Assembly (NCBI RefSeq): GCF_004364245.1
Contig: NZ_SOAV01000002.1
Span: 720,599-784,598 of the forward strand
Length of the DNA: 64,000 nucleotides
DNA from: Streptomyces sp. BK208
GTDB lineage: Bacteria; Actinomycetota; Actinomycetes; Streptomycetales; Streptomycetaceae
Direction of reading: 5' to 3'
Under the pieces are notes generated by a model, which was not told where the DNA came from, searched no databases, and saw only the letters and a program-made list of their open reading frames with translations. Shown here one piece after another: positions 15,990-26,375 of the stretch. Made by a program: the position numbers and the translations under genes. Position 1 is the stretch's first letter; each line of letters opens with the position of its first letter.

Positions 15990-17600
15990 ATGACTAGTCA
16001 GACCACCATCGACAAGCTGGGACCGGGTGAAGGCACTCCGGCGGGTTCGTCGCCCGCCAAGGGATGGCGCGGCCATCCGTGGGTCACCCTCGTCACGGTC
16101 GCGGTCGGGGTCATGATGGTGGCCCTGGACGGCACCATCGTGGCGATCGCCAACCCGGCCATCGGCAAGGACCTGGGCGCCAGCTGGTCCGAACTGCAGT
16201 GGATCACCAACGCCTACTTCCTCGCGCTCGCGGTCTCCCTGATCACCGCGGGCAAGCTCGGCGACCGCTTCGGTCACCGGCAGACCTTCCTCATCGGTGT
16301 GGCGGGCTTCGCCGCGTCCTCCGGCGCTATCGGGCTGTCCGACAGCATCGCGATGGTCATCGTCTTCCGCGTCTTCCAGGGACTGTTCGGCGCGCTGCTG
16401 ATGCCGGCCGCGCTCGGCCTGCTGCGGGCCACCTTCCCGGCCGAGAAGCTCAACATGGCCATCGGCATCTGGGGCATGGTCATCGGCGCCTCCACCGCGG
16501 GCGGCCCGATCCTGGGCGGAGTGCTGGTCGAGCACGTCAGCTGGCAGTCGGTGTTCTTCATCAACGTGCCGGTCGGCGTCGTCGCCGTGGTCCTCGGCGT
16601 GCTGATCCTGCTGGACCACCGGGCCGAGAACGCCCCGCGCTCCTTCGACGTCGTCGGCATCGTGCTGCTGTCCGCGTCGATGTTCGCTCTCGTCTGGGCG
16701 CTCATCAAGGCCCCCGAGTGGGGCTGGGGTTCCGGCCAGACCTGGCTGTACATAGGCGGGTCGGTGGTGGGCTTCGCCCTGTTCTCGGTCTGGGAGACCA
16801 GGGTCAAGGAGCCGCTGATCCCGCTGGGCATGTTCCGCTCGGTGCCGCTGTCGGCCGGTGTGGTCCTGATGGTCCTGATGGCCATCGCCTTCATGGGCGG
16901 CCTGTTCTTCGTCACCTTCTACCTGCAGAACGTGCACGGCATGAGCCCGATCGACGCCGGCCTGCACCTGCTGCCGCTCACCGCCATGATGATCGTCGCC
17001 TCGCCGCTGGCCGGCGCGATGATCACCAAGGTCGGCCCGCGCGTCCCGCTCGCGGGAGGCATGGTGTGCACCGCGATCGCCATGTACGGCATGTCCACCC
17101 TGGAGACGGACACCGGCAGCCTGGCGATGTCCGTGTGGTTCGCGCTGCTCGGTCTCGGCCTCGCCCCGGTCATGGTGGGCGCCACGGAGGTCATCGTGGG
17201 CAACGCCCCCATGGAGCTGTCGGGCGTCGCGGGAGGCCTCCAGCAGGCGGCGATGCAGATCGGCGGCAGCCTGGGTACGGCGGTGCTGGGAGCCGTGATG
17301 GCCTCCAAGGTGGACAACGACCTGGCGGGCAACTGGGCCGACGCCGGACTGCCCGAACTCACCCCGGCCCAGCAGGAGCTGACCGGCCAGGCCGTGCAGC
17401 AGGGCATCGCACCGGTGCCCGAGGGCACCCCGGCCGCGGTCGCCGCGAAGATCGCGGACGTCGCCCACGACACCTTCATCTCCGGCATGAGCCTGGCCTC
17501 GCTGGTCGCGGCCGGGGTCGCGGTCGTGGCGGTGTTCGTCGCCTTCCTCACCAAGCGCGGTGAGAACGCGGAGGCGGGCGCGGGCGTGGGCCACATCTGA
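15990..17600 (+). CDS. MFS drug efflux transporter, DHA2 (14-helix) type
   Basis: 536 aa with about 14 predicted membrane helices. Motif A appears as GKLGDRFGHRQ, motif C-like as GASTAGGPILGG, and the N-terminal VALDGTIVAIANPAIGKDL is the DHA2 D1 motif. It exports small hydrophobic compounds with proton antiport, a family property; the substrate is not predictable. ATG at 15990. It is divergent from the TetR gene, its likely repressor, and ends in a strong intrinsic terminator. Confidence 0.92.
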   Translation: MTSQTTIDKLGPGEGTPAGSSPAKGWRGHPWVTLVTVAVGVMMVALDGTIVAIANPAIGKDLGASWSELQWITNAYFLALAVSLITAGKLGDRFGHRQTFLIGVAGFAASSGAIGLSDSIAMVIVFRVFQGLFGALLMPAALGLLRATFPAEKLNMAIGIWGMVIGASTAGGPILGGVLVEHVSWQSVFFINVPVGVVAVVLGVLILLDHRAENAPRSFDVVGIVLLSASMFALVWALIKAPEWGWGSGQTWLYIGGSVVGFALFSVWETRVKEPLIPLGMFRSVPLSAGVVLMVLMAIAFMGGLFFVTFYLQNVHGMSPIDAGLHLLPLTAMMIVASPLAGAMITKVGPRVPLAGGMVCTAIAMYGMSTLETDTGSLAMSVWFALLGLGLAPVMVGATEVIVGNAPMELSGVAGGLQQAAMQIGGSLGTAVLGAVMASKVDNDLAGNWADAGLPELTPAQQELTGQAVQQGIAPVPEGTPAAVAAKIADVAHDTFISGMSLASLVAAGVAVVAVFVAFLTKRGENAEAGAGVGHI

Positions 17601-17618
17601 CCCGCGCCCCGGAATCTC

Positions 17619-17661
17619 CGGGCCCGTGAGGCCACGAGGCCTCACGGGCCCGTGATTTTTT
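17619..17661 (+). terminator. Intrinsic terminator of the MFS gene
   Basis: A perfect 15-bp stem (17619-17633 with 17638-17652) and a 4-base loop are followed by six T residues at 17656-17661. It starts 18 bases after the MFS stop codon. Confidence 0.92.
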
Positions 17662-17910
17662 CGGCCCGCCCCGTCACCCGGTTCCTCCATCAGGGTGACG
17701 GGGCGGACGAACGCTCCCCGCCGCCGGGGTCCGCAGGTCACAGTGGGTCAAGTCCTCCGCAGGGCACGGAGGGTGAGAGGCCGCGGCGCGCCGCCGGAGG
17801 GGGGCGGCGCGCGGGCGGCGCACCCGAGGCGGGCGCGGAAACAGCCTGAAAGAGGCATGACACGTCACACGCGGGTACCCGAAGTCCACAAGGAGTCGAG
17901 GGAGTTGATG

Positions 17911-18216
17911 ATGGCGAGCTTCGGACAGGAATCGCGCAGGCACCCCCGCTCACGTGGCCGGACGGGGTCACGGAGCGGGCCGGACCGCGCGACACTCGGG
18001 ATCATCGGAATCGTCTGCGCGATCGTCGGTCTCTTCGCGCTGGGCATCGTTCTCGGGCCTGCGGCGATGGTCTGCGGCTGGCTCGCGATGGGCCGCAGCT
18101 GGGCGGGCTCCCGCTCGGTGCCGGCCGTCGTCGCCCTGGTCCTGGGTGCCATCGACACGCTCCTGGCACTCATCTGGCTCGTCGGAGCGGCGAGTCCGGG
18201 CTACGGCATGTTCTAG
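17911..18216 (+). CDS. Small two-helix membrane protein (DUF4190-like)
   Basis: 101 aa. After a basic N-terminus (SRRHPRSRGRTGSRSG) come two hydrophobic segments, IIGIVCAIVGLFALGIVLGP and VPAVVALVLGAIDTLLALIW, with MVCGWLAMGRSWAG between. This Gly-rich two-helix pattern is like DUF4190 proteins. Tandem ATGs at 17908 and 17911 follow GAGGGAG; the second has the better spacing. Function unknown. A strong hairpin follows. Confidence 0.7.
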   Translation: MASFGQESRRHPRSRGRTGSRSGPDRATLGIIGIVCAIVGLFALGIVLGPAAMVCGWLAMGRSWAGSRSVPAVVALVLGAIDTLLALIWLVGAASPGYGMF

Positions 18217-18253
18217 CCGTACATCGCGGTATCACCCGTCGCCCGGGTGTTCC

Positions 18254-18280
18254 CACCCCCGCCCGTCACGGGCGGGGGTG
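18254..18280 (+). terminator. Hairpin after the small membrane protein gene
   Basis: Two 13-base arms, CACCCCCGCCCGT and ACGGGCGGGGGTG, around a single C, 38 bases past the stop codon at 18216. Confidence 0.75.
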
Positions 18281-18510
18281 AGCCATGTGCGCCACGGACT
18301 CCGTCCGTCGGACGCCGTACGTCGGCGCCGTCGCCGTCGCCGTCGCCGTAGGTCCACACCGTCGCGTACGTCTGTGCCGTCCCCCGTACCGTCCCCCGTC
18401 CGCCGACGCCGTCTCCGGCCCGTCCACGCCGTGCCGTCCGCCGTACGCCGACACCGGCCCCCGTCCGTCCACAGCCGGTCCCCACGTGCACGCCGGCTCC
18501 ACGCACGCAC
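18281..18510. other. Low-complexity spacer before the aceE 3' end
   Basis: This stretch is rich in GTCGCC-like short repeats. Frames through it read as Arg/Thr/Pro-rich low-complexity protein and are not credible genes. Confidence 0.5.
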
Positions 18511-18544
18511 ACGCCGGCCGCCGCGTCGTCGCGGCGGCCGGCGT
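18511..18544 (-). terminator. Hairpin terminator of aceE
   Basis: A perfect 15-bp stem with a 4-base loop (18526-18529), beginning 10 bases past the aceE stop codon. No T-run follows. Confidence 0.75.
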
Positions 18545-18554
18545 CCCGTCCGTC

Positions 18555-21311
18555 CTACGCGTCCCCGCCGGCCACCCCCGGGTCCGCCGCGGTCACGTCG
18601 AGCAGGCGGTACCGGTCGATCGCCTGCTTCAGTACCGACCGGTCGACCTTGCCCTCCCGCGCCAGCTCGCTGAGCACCCCCACCACGATCGACTCCGCGT
18701 CGATGTGGAAGAAGCGCCGCGCCGCGCCGCGGGTGTCCGCGAAGCCCCAGCCGTCCGCGCCCAGTGACTGGTACGTCCCCGGAACCCACCGCGCGATCTG
18801 GTCCGGCACCGACCGCATCCAGTCGGACACCGCCACGAACGGCCCCTGCGCGCCCGCCAGCTTCCGCGTCACGTACGGCACCCGCTGCTCCTCCTCGGGG
18901 TGCAGCAGGTTGTGCTCCTCGCAGGCCACGGCCTCGCGACGCAGCTCGTTCCAGGAGGTCGCCGACCAGACGTCGGCCCGCACGTTCCACTCCTCGGCGA
19001 GGATCCGCTGCGCGTCCACCGCCCACGGCACCGCGACGCCCGAGGCCATGATCTGCGCCGGGATCGAGCCGCCCGTACCCTCGCTGAAGCGGTAGACGCC
19101 CTTGAGGATGCCCTCGACGTCCACGTTCTCCGGCTCGGCCGGGTGCCGGATGGGCTCGTTGTAGACGGTGAGGTAGTAGAAGACGTCCTCGCCGTGCGGG
19201 TGCTGCTCGTCCCCGCCGTACATGCGGCGCAGCCCGTCCTTGACGATGTGCGCGATCTCGAACCCGAAGGCGGGGTCGTACGCCACGCACGCCGGGTTGG
19301 TGGAGGCCAGCAGCTGCGAATGGCCGTCCGCGTGCTGAAGGCCCTCGCCGGTCAGTGTCGTACGGCCGGCGGTCGCGCCCAGGACGAAACCGCGCGCCAG
19401 CTGGTCACCCATCTGCCAGAACTGGTCACCGGTGCGCTGGAAACCGAACATCGAGTAGAAGACGTAGACCGGGATGAGCGGCTCGCCGTGCGTGGCGTAG
19501 GCCGAGCCGGCCGCGATCAGCGAGGCCGTGCAGCCGGCCTCGGAGATGCCGTCGTGCAGCATCTGCCCGTTCGGCGCCTCCTTGTAGGCGAGCAGCAGGT
19601 CACGGTCCACGGATTCGTACTGCTGCCCGAGCGGGTTGTAGATCTTCGCACTCGGGAAGAAGGAGTCCATGCCGAACGTGCGGTACTCGTCCGGGGCGAT
19701 CAGCACGAAGCGCTTGCCGATCTCCTTGTCCCGCATGAGGTCCTTGAGCAGGCGCACAAAGGCCATCGTCGTCGCGATGGACTGTTGACCCGAACCCTTC
19801 TTCACGGTCGCGTACGTCTTGTCGTCCGGAAGCGCCAGCGGTTTCGAGCGCACCACCCGCGTCGGCACGTAGCCGCCGCAGCCCTGCCGGCGGTCGTGCA
19901 TGTACTGGATCTCCTCCGTGTCCCGGCCCGGGTGGTAGTACGGCGGCGGGCCGGACTCCAGCTCCTTGTCGGAGATCGGCAGGTGCAGCCGGTCGCGGAA
20001 GCGCTTGAGGTCGTCGACCGTCAGCTTCTTCATCTGGTGCGTGGCGTTGCGGCCCTCGAAGTTCGGACCCAGCGTCCAGCCCTTGATCGTCTTGGCCAGG
20101 ATCACCGTCGGCTGGCCCTTGTGCTCCAGCGCCGCCTTGTAGGCCGCGTAGATCTTCCGGTGGTCGTGACCGCCGCGCCCCAGGTGCAGGATCTGGTCGT
20201 CGGTCATGTTCTCGACCATCGCGCGCAGCCGGTGGTCGTCGCCGAAGAAGTGGTCGCGGATGTAGGCGCCTGACTCGGTCGCGTACGTCTGGAACTGGCC
20301 GTCCGGGGTCGTGTTCATGCGGTTGACCAGCACGCCGTCGCGGTCCTGGGCGAGCAGCGGGTCCCAGGTGCGGTCCCAGACCAGCTTGATCACGTTCCAG
20401 CCGGCGCCGCGGAAGACCGACTCCAGCTCCTGGATGATCTTCCCGTTGCCGCGCACCGGGCCGTCCAGGCGCTGGAGGTTGCAGTTGACCACGAAGGTCA
20501 GGTTGTCCAGGCCCTCGCGGGCGGCGATGGACAGCTGGCCCAGCGACTCCGGCTCGTCCATCTCGCCGTCGCCGAGGAAGGCCCACACGTGCGACTTCGA
20601 GGTGTCCGCGATGCCGCGCGCGTGCATGTAGCGGTTCATCCGGGCCTGGAAGATCGCGCCGATCGGGCCGAGGCCCATGGAGACCGTCGGGAACTCCCAG
20701 AAGTCCGGCATCGACCGCGGGTGCGGGTACGACGACAGCATGTGCGGCGCCTTGGACTTCTCCTGACGGAAGCCGTCCAGGTGCTGCTCGCTCAGCCGGT
20801 CCAGCAGGTAGGCGCGCGCGTAGATGCCGGGGGAGGCGTGCCCCTGGAAGAAGACCTGGTCGCCGCCGTCGCCCTCGTCCTTGCCCCGGAAGAAGTGGTT
20901 GAAGCCCACGTCGTACAGGGAGGCGGAGGAGGCGAAGGTCGCGATGTGGCCGCCGACGCCGATGCCGGGCCGCTGGGCGCGCGAGACCATCACCGCCGCG
21001 TTCCACCGGGTGGCGTTGAGGATCTTGCGCTCGATCTCCTCGTTGCCGGGGAAGAACGGCTCGCTCTTGGTCGGGATGGTGTTGACGTAGTCCGTGCTGC
21101 GCATCTCGGGCACGGCCACGCGCTTCTCGCGGGCCCGCTCGATCAGCCGCAGCATCAGGTACCGGGCGCGCTCCCGGCCGCGCTCGTCGACGGCGGCGTC
21201 CAGGGAGTCGAGCCACTCCCGGGTCTCCTCGGGATCGAAGTCAGGGACCTGACTCGGAAGGCCGCCAATGATGATCGGACTGCGATCACTGCGATCGGAT
21301 GCGGAAGCCAC
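18555..21311 (-). CDS. aceE: Pyruvate dehydrogenase E1 component, homodimeric type
   Basis: 918 aa. It decarboxylates pyruvate and transfers the acetyl group to lipoyl-E2. The thiamine-diphosphate motif runs from GDGE (247-250) to VVNCN near residue 278, and the N-terminal [14 protein letters not shown] and [20 protein letters not shown] are typical of AceE rather than the alpha/beta type. GTG at 21311 has GAAGGAAC five bases upstream. No E2/E3 genes lie nearby, as is usual in streptomycetes. Monocistronic by context. Confidence 0.96.
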   Translation of the reverse strand: MASASDRSDRSPIIIGGLPSQVPDFDPEETREWLDSLDAAVDERGRERARYLMLRLIERAREKRVAVPEMRSTDYVNTIPTKSEPFFPGNEEIERKILNATRWNAAVMVSRAQRPGIGVGGHIATFASSASLYDVGFNHFFRGKDEGDGGDQVFFQGHASPGIYARAYLLDRLSEQHLDGFRQEKSKAPHMLSSYPHPRSMPDFWEFPTVSMGLGPIGAIFQARMNRYMHARGIADTSKSHVWAFLGDGEMDEPESLGQLSIAAREGLDNLTFVVNCNLQRLDGPVRGNGKIIQELESVFRGAGWNVIKLVWDRTWDPLLAQDRDGVLVNRMNTTPDGQFQTYATESGAYIRDHFFGDDHRLRAMVENMTDDQILHLGRGGHDHRKIYAAYKAALEHKGQPTVILAKTIKGWTLGPNFEGRNATHQMKKLTVDDLKRFRDRLHLPISDKELESGPPPYYHPGRDTEEIQYMHDRRQGCGGYVPTRVVRSKPLALPDDKTYATVKKGSGQQSIATTMAFVRLLKDLMRDKEIGKRFVLIAPDEYRTFGMDSFFPSAKIYNPLGQQYESVDRDLLLAYKEAPNGQMLHDGISEAGCTASLIAAGSAYATHGEPLIPVYVFYSMFGFQRTGDQFWQMGDQLARGFVLGATAGRTTLTGEGLQHADGHSQLLASTNPACVAYDPAFGFEIAHIVKDGLRRMYGGDEQHPHGEDVFYYLTVYNEPIRHPAEPENVDVEGILKGVYRFSEGTGGSIPAQIMASGVAVPWAVDAQRILAEEWNVRADVWSATSWNELRREAVACEEHNLLHPEEEQRVPYVTRKLAGAQGPFVAVSDWMRSVPDQIARWVPGTYQSLGADGWGFADTRGAARRFFHIDAESIVVGVLSELAREGKVDRSVLKQAIDRYRLLDVTAADPGVAGGDA

Positions 21312-21740
21312 GCTGTTCCTTCGCTGTCAGAGGGCCGTGTTTCCGGGGTTCTACCCGGGTGTCTGCGCCGATTCCCCCGCCGGTTCCCCATCGTGTACCT
21401 CGCGGGGGCAATCGTCATCTGTACCGTGGGGTAACCGGTTCTCCCATGAGAATCGGGGGCACGTTCATTCGAGTCTCGTACCCACACGTGGTTCCCAAAT
21501 ACGCAAACGGGGCAGATAGGTGTGGTGTACGTCACCTTCGGGCTGGACGGCATGGCTGGAGTTGCGGCGACACGGCCGGGATCGTCACCGTTTCGGCGGT
21601 CCCAGACGCCGGGTACTTGCGCGATCCGTCCCGCCCGTGTGGACTACGGCCAAGCTTCGCGCACGCGCGTGGCTGAAGATTCCCCCAGGCCCGGACGGGC
21701 CCGGGGGCACCCCATCCGAAAATTGATCAGGAGGCAACCC
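21312..21740. other. Regulatory gap between divergent aceE and DUF3052 genes
   Basis: 429 bases without a credible gene. On the minus strand a TACAGA box near 21417 could serve as the aceE -10, leaving a leader of about 100 bases. Frames here are short and Arg/Pro-rich. No riboswitch fold was recognised. Confidence 0.45.
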
Positions 21741-22178
21741 GTGAGCGCGACCGCGGACCACGCGGAGGAGCGGACGAACCCTGCCGCCAGGCTGGGTTTC
21801 CAGCCCGGGCAGGTGGTCCAGGAGATCGGCTACGACGACGACGTCGACCAGGAGCTCCGCGAGGCCATCGAGGGCGCCGTCGAGGGCGAGCTGGTGGACG
21901 AGGACTACGAGGACGTGGCCGATGCCGTCGTGCTGTGGTTCCGTGACGACGACGGCGACCTGACGGATGCGCTGGTGGATGCCACCACGTACATCGAAGA
22001 GGGCGGGTCGATCCTCCTTCTCACGCCGAAGACCGGCCGTGACGGATACGTCGAGGCCAGTGACATCTCGGAAGCCGCGACGACCGCCGGACTGACGGCG
22101 TCCAAGAGCGTCAGCGTCGGCAAGGACTGGAGCGGCAGCCGGCTGGCGACGCCCAAGGCCGCCAAGTCCAAGCGGTAG
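21741..22178 (+). CDS. DUF3052 family protein
   Basis: 145 aa, acidic. The core PAARLGFQPGQVVQEIGYDDDVDQELREAIE and the DGDLTDALVDATTYIEEGGSILLLTPKTGRDGYV segment are the conserved DUF3052 pattern of actinobacteria. The GTG start at 21741 has AGGAGG six bases upstream. The family has no established activity. It precedes a peroxiredoxin gene but a very strong terminator separates them. Confidence 0.85.
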   Translation: MSATADHAEERTNPAARLGFQPGQVVQEIGYDDDVDQELREAIEGAVEGELVDEDYEDVADAVVLWFRDDDGDLTDALVDATTYIEEGGSILLLTPKTGRDGYVEASDISEAATTAGLTASKSVSVGKDWSGSRLATPKAAKSKR

Positions 22179-22200
22179 CCCGCCGGGCTCCGTGAGCTTC

Positions 22201-22248
22201 CGGACCCGCGGGACGGGCCGACCGCCGTCGGCCCGTCCCGCGGGTCCG
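22201..22248 (+). terminator. Strong hairpin after the DUF3052 gene
   Basis: A perfect 22-bp stem (22201-22222 with 22227-22248) around a CGCC loop, 22 bases past the stop codon. Confidence 0.85.
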
Positions 22249-22320
22249 TGACCGTCCCTGCGTAGGCTGTTCCCAGCGAAGTGCCCACGGAGCACTTCCC
22301 ACGGAAGGGACGAACGGGAC

Positions 22321-22779
22321 ATGACGATCCAGGTCGGCGACAAGGCCCCCGACTTCGAGCTCAAGGACAACCATGGCGCGACCGTGAGGCTGTCCGAGTT
22401 CCGCGGCCGCAAGAACGTCGTGCTGCTCTTCTACCCCTTCGCCTTCACCGGTGTGTGCACGGGCGAGCTGTGCGAGGTGCGGGACAACCTGCCGCAGTTC
22501 TCCGACCGGGACACCCAGGTGCTCGCCGTCTCCAACGACTCCATCCACACCCTGCGCGTCTTCGCGGAGCAGGAGGGTCTGGAGTACCCGCTGCTGTCCG
22601 ACTTCTGGCCGCACGGCAACGTCTCGCGCGCCTACGGCGTCTTCGACGAGGACAAGGGTTGCGCCGTCCGCGGCACCTTCATCATCGACCAGGAGGGTGT
22701 CGTGCGCTGGACCGTGGTCAACGGTCTGCCGGACGCCCGTGACCTGGCCGAGTACGTGAAGGCTCTCGACACCCTGTGA
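22321..22779 (+). CDS. AhpE-type peroxiredoxin (AhpC/TSA family)
   Basis: 152 aa thioredoxin-fold peroxidase that reduces peroxides through a cysteine. The peroxidatic Cys is in [15 protein letters not shown]; a second Cys lies five residues on, the spacing of AhpE/BCP-like atypical members. The ATG at 22321 follows GGAAGGGA. It is cytoplasmic. It stands just before the Ter cluster, a shared oxidative-stress theme but with separate transcription likely. Confidence 0.9.
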   Translation: MTIQVGDKAPDFELKDNHGATVRLSEFRGRKNVVLLFYPFAFTGVCTGELCEVRDNLPQFSDRDTQVLAVSNDSIHTLRVFAEQEGLEYPLLSDFWPHGNVSRAYGVFDEDKGCAVRGTFIIDQEGVVRWTVVNGLPDARDLAEYVKALDTL

Positions 22780-22846
22780 CCGGCGCCCGCCGGGGCCACC
22801 TGGCCGACACCGCGTGATTCGGTGGGCTCCGGGGACTGCGGGGTGC

Positions 22847-22874
22847 GGGAACCCGTCACTAGGATCGACTCGTT
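22847..22874 (+). promoter_or_regulatory. Candidate ECF-type promoter upstream of the first terD
   Basis: GGGAAC (22847-22852), 19 bases, then GTT (22872-22874) resembles the SigR-type pattern GGGAAT...GTT. A TAGGAT box at 22860-22865 is an alternative -10. The first terD gene starts 57 bases downstream. Confidence 0.4.
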
Positions 22875-22930
22875 GATCCGTTATCCACGCACTACGGGGC
22901 ACCCCGCCCCTGGACACCAATGGAGGACTC

Positions 22931-23506
22931 GTGGGAGTCAGCCTCAGCAAGGGCGGCAACGTATCGCTGACCAAGGAGGCCCCCGGCCTGACCGCGGTCA
23001 TCGTCGGTCTGGGGTGGGACATCCGCACCACGACCGGCACCGACTTCGACCTCGACGCCAGCGCGCTGCTGCTGAACAGCGGCGGCAAGGTCGCCAGCGA
23101 CGCGCACTTCATCTTCTTCAACAACCTGAAGAGCCCGGACGGCTCGGTCGAGCACACCGGCGACAACCTCACCGGTGAGGGCGAGGGCGACGACGAGCAG
23201 ATCAAGATCAACCTGGCCGGCGTCCCCGCCGACATCGAGAAGATCGTCTTCCCGGTATCGATCTACGACGCGGAGAACCGCCAGCAGTCCTTCGGCCAGG
23301 TGCGCAACGCGTTCATCCGCGTCGTCAACCAGGCCGGCGAGACCGAGATCGCCCGCTACGACCTGAGCGAGGACGCCTCCACGGAGACCGCCATGGTCTT
23401 CGGCGAGCTGTACCGCCACGGCGCGGAGTGGAAGTTCCGCGCCATCGGCCAGGGCTACGCCTCCGGCCTGCGCGGCATCGCCCAGGACTTCGGCGTGAAC
23501 GTCTGA
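22931..23506 (+). CDS. terD: TerD-family calcium-binding stress protein, copy 1
   Basis: 191 aa, exactly the usual TerD length. Hallmarks are [19 protein letters not shown], the Ca-binding [25 protein letters not shown] and the C-terminal [22 protein letters not shown] with [15 protein letters not shown]. TerD proteins are cytoplasmic, bind calcium through these acidic loops and act in tellurite, phage and oxidative stress. GTG at 22931 with GGAGG seven bases upstream. First gene of a rightward Ter group and a paralogue of the next gene. Confidence 0.95.
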   Translation: MGVSLSKGGNVSLTKEAPGLTAVIVGLGWDIRTTTGTDFDLDASALLLNSGGKVASDAHFIFFNNLKSPDGSVEHTGDNLTGEGEGDDEQIKINLAGVPADIEKIVFPVSIYDAENRQQSFGQVRNAFIRVVNQAGETEIARYDLSEDASTETAMVFGELYRHGAEWKFRAIGQGYASGLRGIAQDFGVNV

Positions 23507-23571
23507 GCGACCCGACGGCCCGACCGCCGGGGCGACGGACTCGAACCCCCGGCGAGGCCACAGTCTCGACA

Positions 23572-23608
23572 CGTCCGGCGCCGCACGGTTTACGTGCGGC
23601 GCCGGACG
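23572..23608 (+). terminator. Hairpin between the two terD genes
   Basis: A 15-bp perfect stem (23572-23586 with 23594-23608) and a 7-base loop. It could terminate or attenuate transcription, lowering expression of downstream genes relative to the first terD. Confidence 0.6.
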
Positions 23609-23651
23609 CACAGGAAACCCGAGAACCATCACCCGGGGAGGGACCATCACC

Positions 23652-24227
23652 ATGGGCGTCACGCTTGCCAAGGGCGGCAACGTCTCCCTGTCCAAGGCCG
23701 CACCGAACCTCACACAGGTACTGGTCGGGCTCGGCTGGGACGCGCGTTCCACCACCGGAGCACCCTTCGACCTCGACGCGAGCGCACTGGTGTGCAGCGG
23801 CGGCCGGGTGCTCGGCGACGAGTGGTTCGTCTTCTACAACCAGCTCAAGAGCCCGGACGGCTCGATCGAGCACACCGGCGACAACCTCACCGGCGAGGGT
23901 GACGGCGACGACGAGTCGCTGCTGATCGACCTCTCCAAGGTGCCCGCCCACTGCGACAAGATCGTATTTCCGGTCTCGATCCACATGGCCGACGAGCGCG
24001 GCCAGACCTTCGGCCAGGTCAGCAACGCCTTCATCCGGGTCGTCAACCAGGCCGACGGCCAGGAGCTGGCACGCTACGACCTCAGTGAGGACGCCTCCAC
24101 GGAGACCGCGATGATCTTCGGCGAGCTCTACCGCTACCAGGGGGAGTGGAAGTTCCGTGCAGTGGGTCAGGGGTACGCGTCGGGGCTGCGCGGCATCGCT
24201 CTAGACTTCGGAGTCAACGTTTCGTAA
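23652..24227 (+). CDS. TerD-family calcium-binding stress protein, copy 2
   Basis: 191 aa, closely related to the upstream protein and sharing the same acidic calcium-binding motifs ([47 protein letters not shown]). Differences cluster in residues 15-60. The pair reflects a tandem duplication. ATG at 23652, preceded by a GGGGAGGGA ribosome site. It is probably co-transcribed with the DUF475 gene 49 bases downstream. Confidence 0.95.
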   Translation: MGVTLAKGGNVSLSKAAPNLTQVLVGLGWDARSTTGAPFDLDASALVCSGGRVLGDEWFVFYNQLKSPDGSIEHTGDNLTGEGDGDDESLLIDLSKVPAHCDKIVFPVSIHMADERGQTFGQVSNAFIRVVNQADGQELARYDLSEDASTETAMIFGELYRYQGEWKFRAVGQGYASGLRGIALDFGVNVS

Positions 24228-24276
24228 AGCCGAGTACGGCGCGGGGGAGCCCCGTACACACAGGATTGGGTAGCCA

Positions 24277-25419
24277 GTGCTTCTGAAAACCTTCGGCTGG
24301 TCGTTCGCGGTCACCGCGCTCGGCCTGGTCGCGGCGGTCTTCTACGGGGGGTGGACCGCCTTCGGCATCGTGGCGATCCTCTCCGTCCTGGAGATCTCGC
24401 TGTCCTTCGACAACGCGGTGGTCAACGCCGGGATCCTGAAGAAGATGAATGCCTTCTGGCAGAAGATCTTCCTCACCGTCGGCATCCTCATCGCCGTGTT
24501 CGGCATGCGTCTGGTCTTCCCGGTCGTGATCGTCGCGATCAGCGCCCAGCTCGGACCGATCGAGGCCGTCGACCTCGCCCTGACGGACAAGGACCGCTAT
24601 CAGGAGCTGGTGACGGACGCCCATCCGTCGATCGCCGCCTTCGGTGGCATGTTCCTGCTGATGATCTTCCTCGACTTCATCTTCGAGGACCGTGACATCA
24701 AGTGGCTCCAGTGGCTGGAGCGCCCGCTGGCCAAGCTCGGCAAGGTCGACATGCTGTCGGTCTGCATCGCCCTGATCGTGCTGCTGGTCTCCGCGATCAC
24801 CTTCGGCGCCCACGCCCACCAGCACGGCGGCGCCCATGCCGACAAGGCGGAGACGGTCCTGCTGGCGGGCATCGCCGGTCTGATCACCTACATGATCGTC
24901 GGCGGGCTCTCCGGCTACTTCGAGGACAAACTCGAAGAGGAGGAGGAACGCGAGCACGAGGAGGAAGAGGCGGCCGAACGGGCCGGGAAGCCCAAGTCGG
25001 CCGTCAAGCTGGCGGGCAAGGCCGCGTTCTTCATGTTCCTCTACCTGGAGGTCCTGGACGCGTCGTTCTCCTTCGACGGTGTCATCGGCGCCTTCGCCAT
25101 CACCAACGACATCGTCCTGATGGCCCTCGGCCTCGGCATCGGCGCCATGTACGTCCGGTCGCTCACGGTCTACCTGGTCCGCCAGGGCACCCTCGACGAC
25201 TACGTCTACCTGGAGCACGGCGCCCACTACGCGATCGGCGCCCTGTCGGTGATCCTGCTGGTCACCATCCAGTACGAGATCAACGAGATCATCACCGGTC
25301 TCGTCGGCGTCGTGCTGATCGGCTGGTCCTTCTGGTCCTCGGTGCGCCGCAACCGCGCCCTGGCGGCGGCCGGCGGAGACGGCGACCAGAAGAAGGCGGA
25401 GGTCTCCTCCGGGGTGTGA
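24277..25419 (+). CDS. DUF475/TerC-like integral membrane protein
   Basis: 380 aa, with about eight or nine hydrophobic helices. Two duplicated acidic motifs typical of the TerC superfamily lie within the membrane: LSFDNAVVNAG and ASFSFDGVIGAFA. These Asp-containing helices suggest divalent metal binding or transport. A charged Glu-rich loop (EEEEEREHEEEEAAER) sits in the middle on the cytoplasmic side. Start GTG at 24277. In Ter systems this type of protein is the membrane partner of the TerD proteins, encoded immediately upstream. Confidence 0.88.
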   Translation: MLLKTFGWSFAVTALGLVAAVFYGGWTAFGIVAILSVLEISLSFDNAVVNAGILKKMNAFWQKIFLTVGILIAVFGMRLVFPVVIVAISAQLGPIEAVDLALTDKDRYQELVTDAHPSIAAFGGMFLLMIFLDFIFEDRDIKWLQWLERPLAKLGKVDMLSVCIALIVLLVSAITFGAHAHQHGGAHADKAETVLLAGIAGLITYMIVGGLSGYFEDKLEEEEEREHEEEEAAERAGKPKSAVKLAGKAAFFMFLYLEVLDASFSFDGVIGAFAITNDIVLMALGLGIGAMYVRSLTVYLVRQGTLDDYVYLEHGAHYAIGALSVILLVTIQYEINEIITGLVGVVLIGWSFWSSVRRNRALAAAGGDGDQKKAEVSSGV

Positions 25420-25503
25420 GCCCCTTGATTCCCGGGCCGGGGCGCGCCCCCGGTGCGCCCACGCCCCTGGTGTGAACCCGGCCCGGACGAGGAACGCTCT
25501 GAG

Positions 25504-25542
25504 CGGGGCGGCCGTCGAGGACGATTCCTCGGGGCCGCCCCG
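25504..25542 (+). terminator. Hairpin downstream of the DUF475 gene
   Basis: CGGGGCGGCC (25504-25513) pairs with GGCCGCCCCG (25533-25542), extended inside by CGAGGA/TCCTCG. It lies 29 bases before the TerA-like gene and may end the terD-terD-DUF475 transcript. Confidence 0.65.
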
Positions 25543-25570
25543 TCGGCGGTGAGGTGAAGGTGGGGCGGGA

Positions 25571-26308
25571 ATGGGCTTCTTGAGCGGGCTGTGGCGTGGC
25601 CGCGAGTCCGAGTTCGACTCGGGCAGCGCGGCGACCAACTCCATCCAGCTGACCAAACGGCACAGCCAGGTCTCCCTGACCCGGCAGGGCGCGGCGACCG
25701 GCAACCTGCGCGTCAACCTGTCCTGGCGGATGCGGACCTCCGACATCTCCGGCGTCCAGCGGGAGAGCCTGCTGCGGCATCCCTTCAAGGCGCTCAAGCC
25801 CCCGGAGGTCGTCGGCCACAGCCAGAGCATGGTCAACGTCGACCTCGACCTCGGCTGCCTCTACGAACTCCAGGACGGCACCCGCGGGGTGGTCCAGCCG
25901 CTCGGCGGCTTCCTGGGCGACGTCAACGCCCCGCCCTATGTCAAACTCAGCGGCGACGACCGCTTCGGCTCGGCCTCCGGCGAGACGATCTACATCAACC
26001 TCGACCACCGGGACGCCATCAAGCGCCTGCTGCTCTTCGCCTACATCTACGACCAGACCCCCGCCTTCGACCGGACGCACGCCGTCGTCACGCTCTACCC
26101 GAGCAACGGCCCCCGCATCGAGATCGGCCTGGACGAGCGCCACCCGCAGGCCAGGTCCTGCGCCGTGGTGATGATCGAGAACGTCAAGGACGAGATCATC
26201 GTCCGCCGCGAGGTGAAGTTCGTGTACGGCTTCCAGGGCGAGCTGGACCGGCTGTACGGCTGGGGCCTGCAATGGGGCCGGGGGCACAAGAGCAAGGCCG
26301 AGCGCTGA
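25571..26308 (+). CDS. TerA-like tellurium-resistance family protein
   Basis: 245 aa. The core has TerD-superfamily character: MVNVDLDLGCLYELQDGTRGVVQPLGG is the calcium-loop equivalent, with GETIYINLDHRDAIKRLLLFAYIYD and DERHPQARSCAVVMIENV following, as in TerA proteins. It is soluble and probably cytoplasmic. ATG at 25571 follows GGGGCGGGA. It is the last rightward structural Ter gene before the convergent TerD-repeat gene. Confidence 0.85.
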   Translation: MGFLSGLWRGRESEFDSGSAATNSIQLTKRHSQVSLTRQGAATGNLRVNLSWRMRTSDISGVQRESLLRHPFKALKPPEVVGHSQSMVNVDLDLGCLYELQDGTRGVVQPLGGFLGDVNAPPYVKLSGDDRFGSASGETIYINLDHRDAIKRLLLFAYIYDQTPAFDRTHAVVTLYPSNGPRIEIGLDERHPQARSCAVVMIENVKDEIIVRREVKFVYGFQGELDRLYGWGLQWGRGHKSKAER

Positions 26309-26375
26309 CGGCCCCGCGCCCGGACCGCGGACGCCGGCCGACGCCCGCGGAGGCCGCCCGGGACCCGCGGGGCGG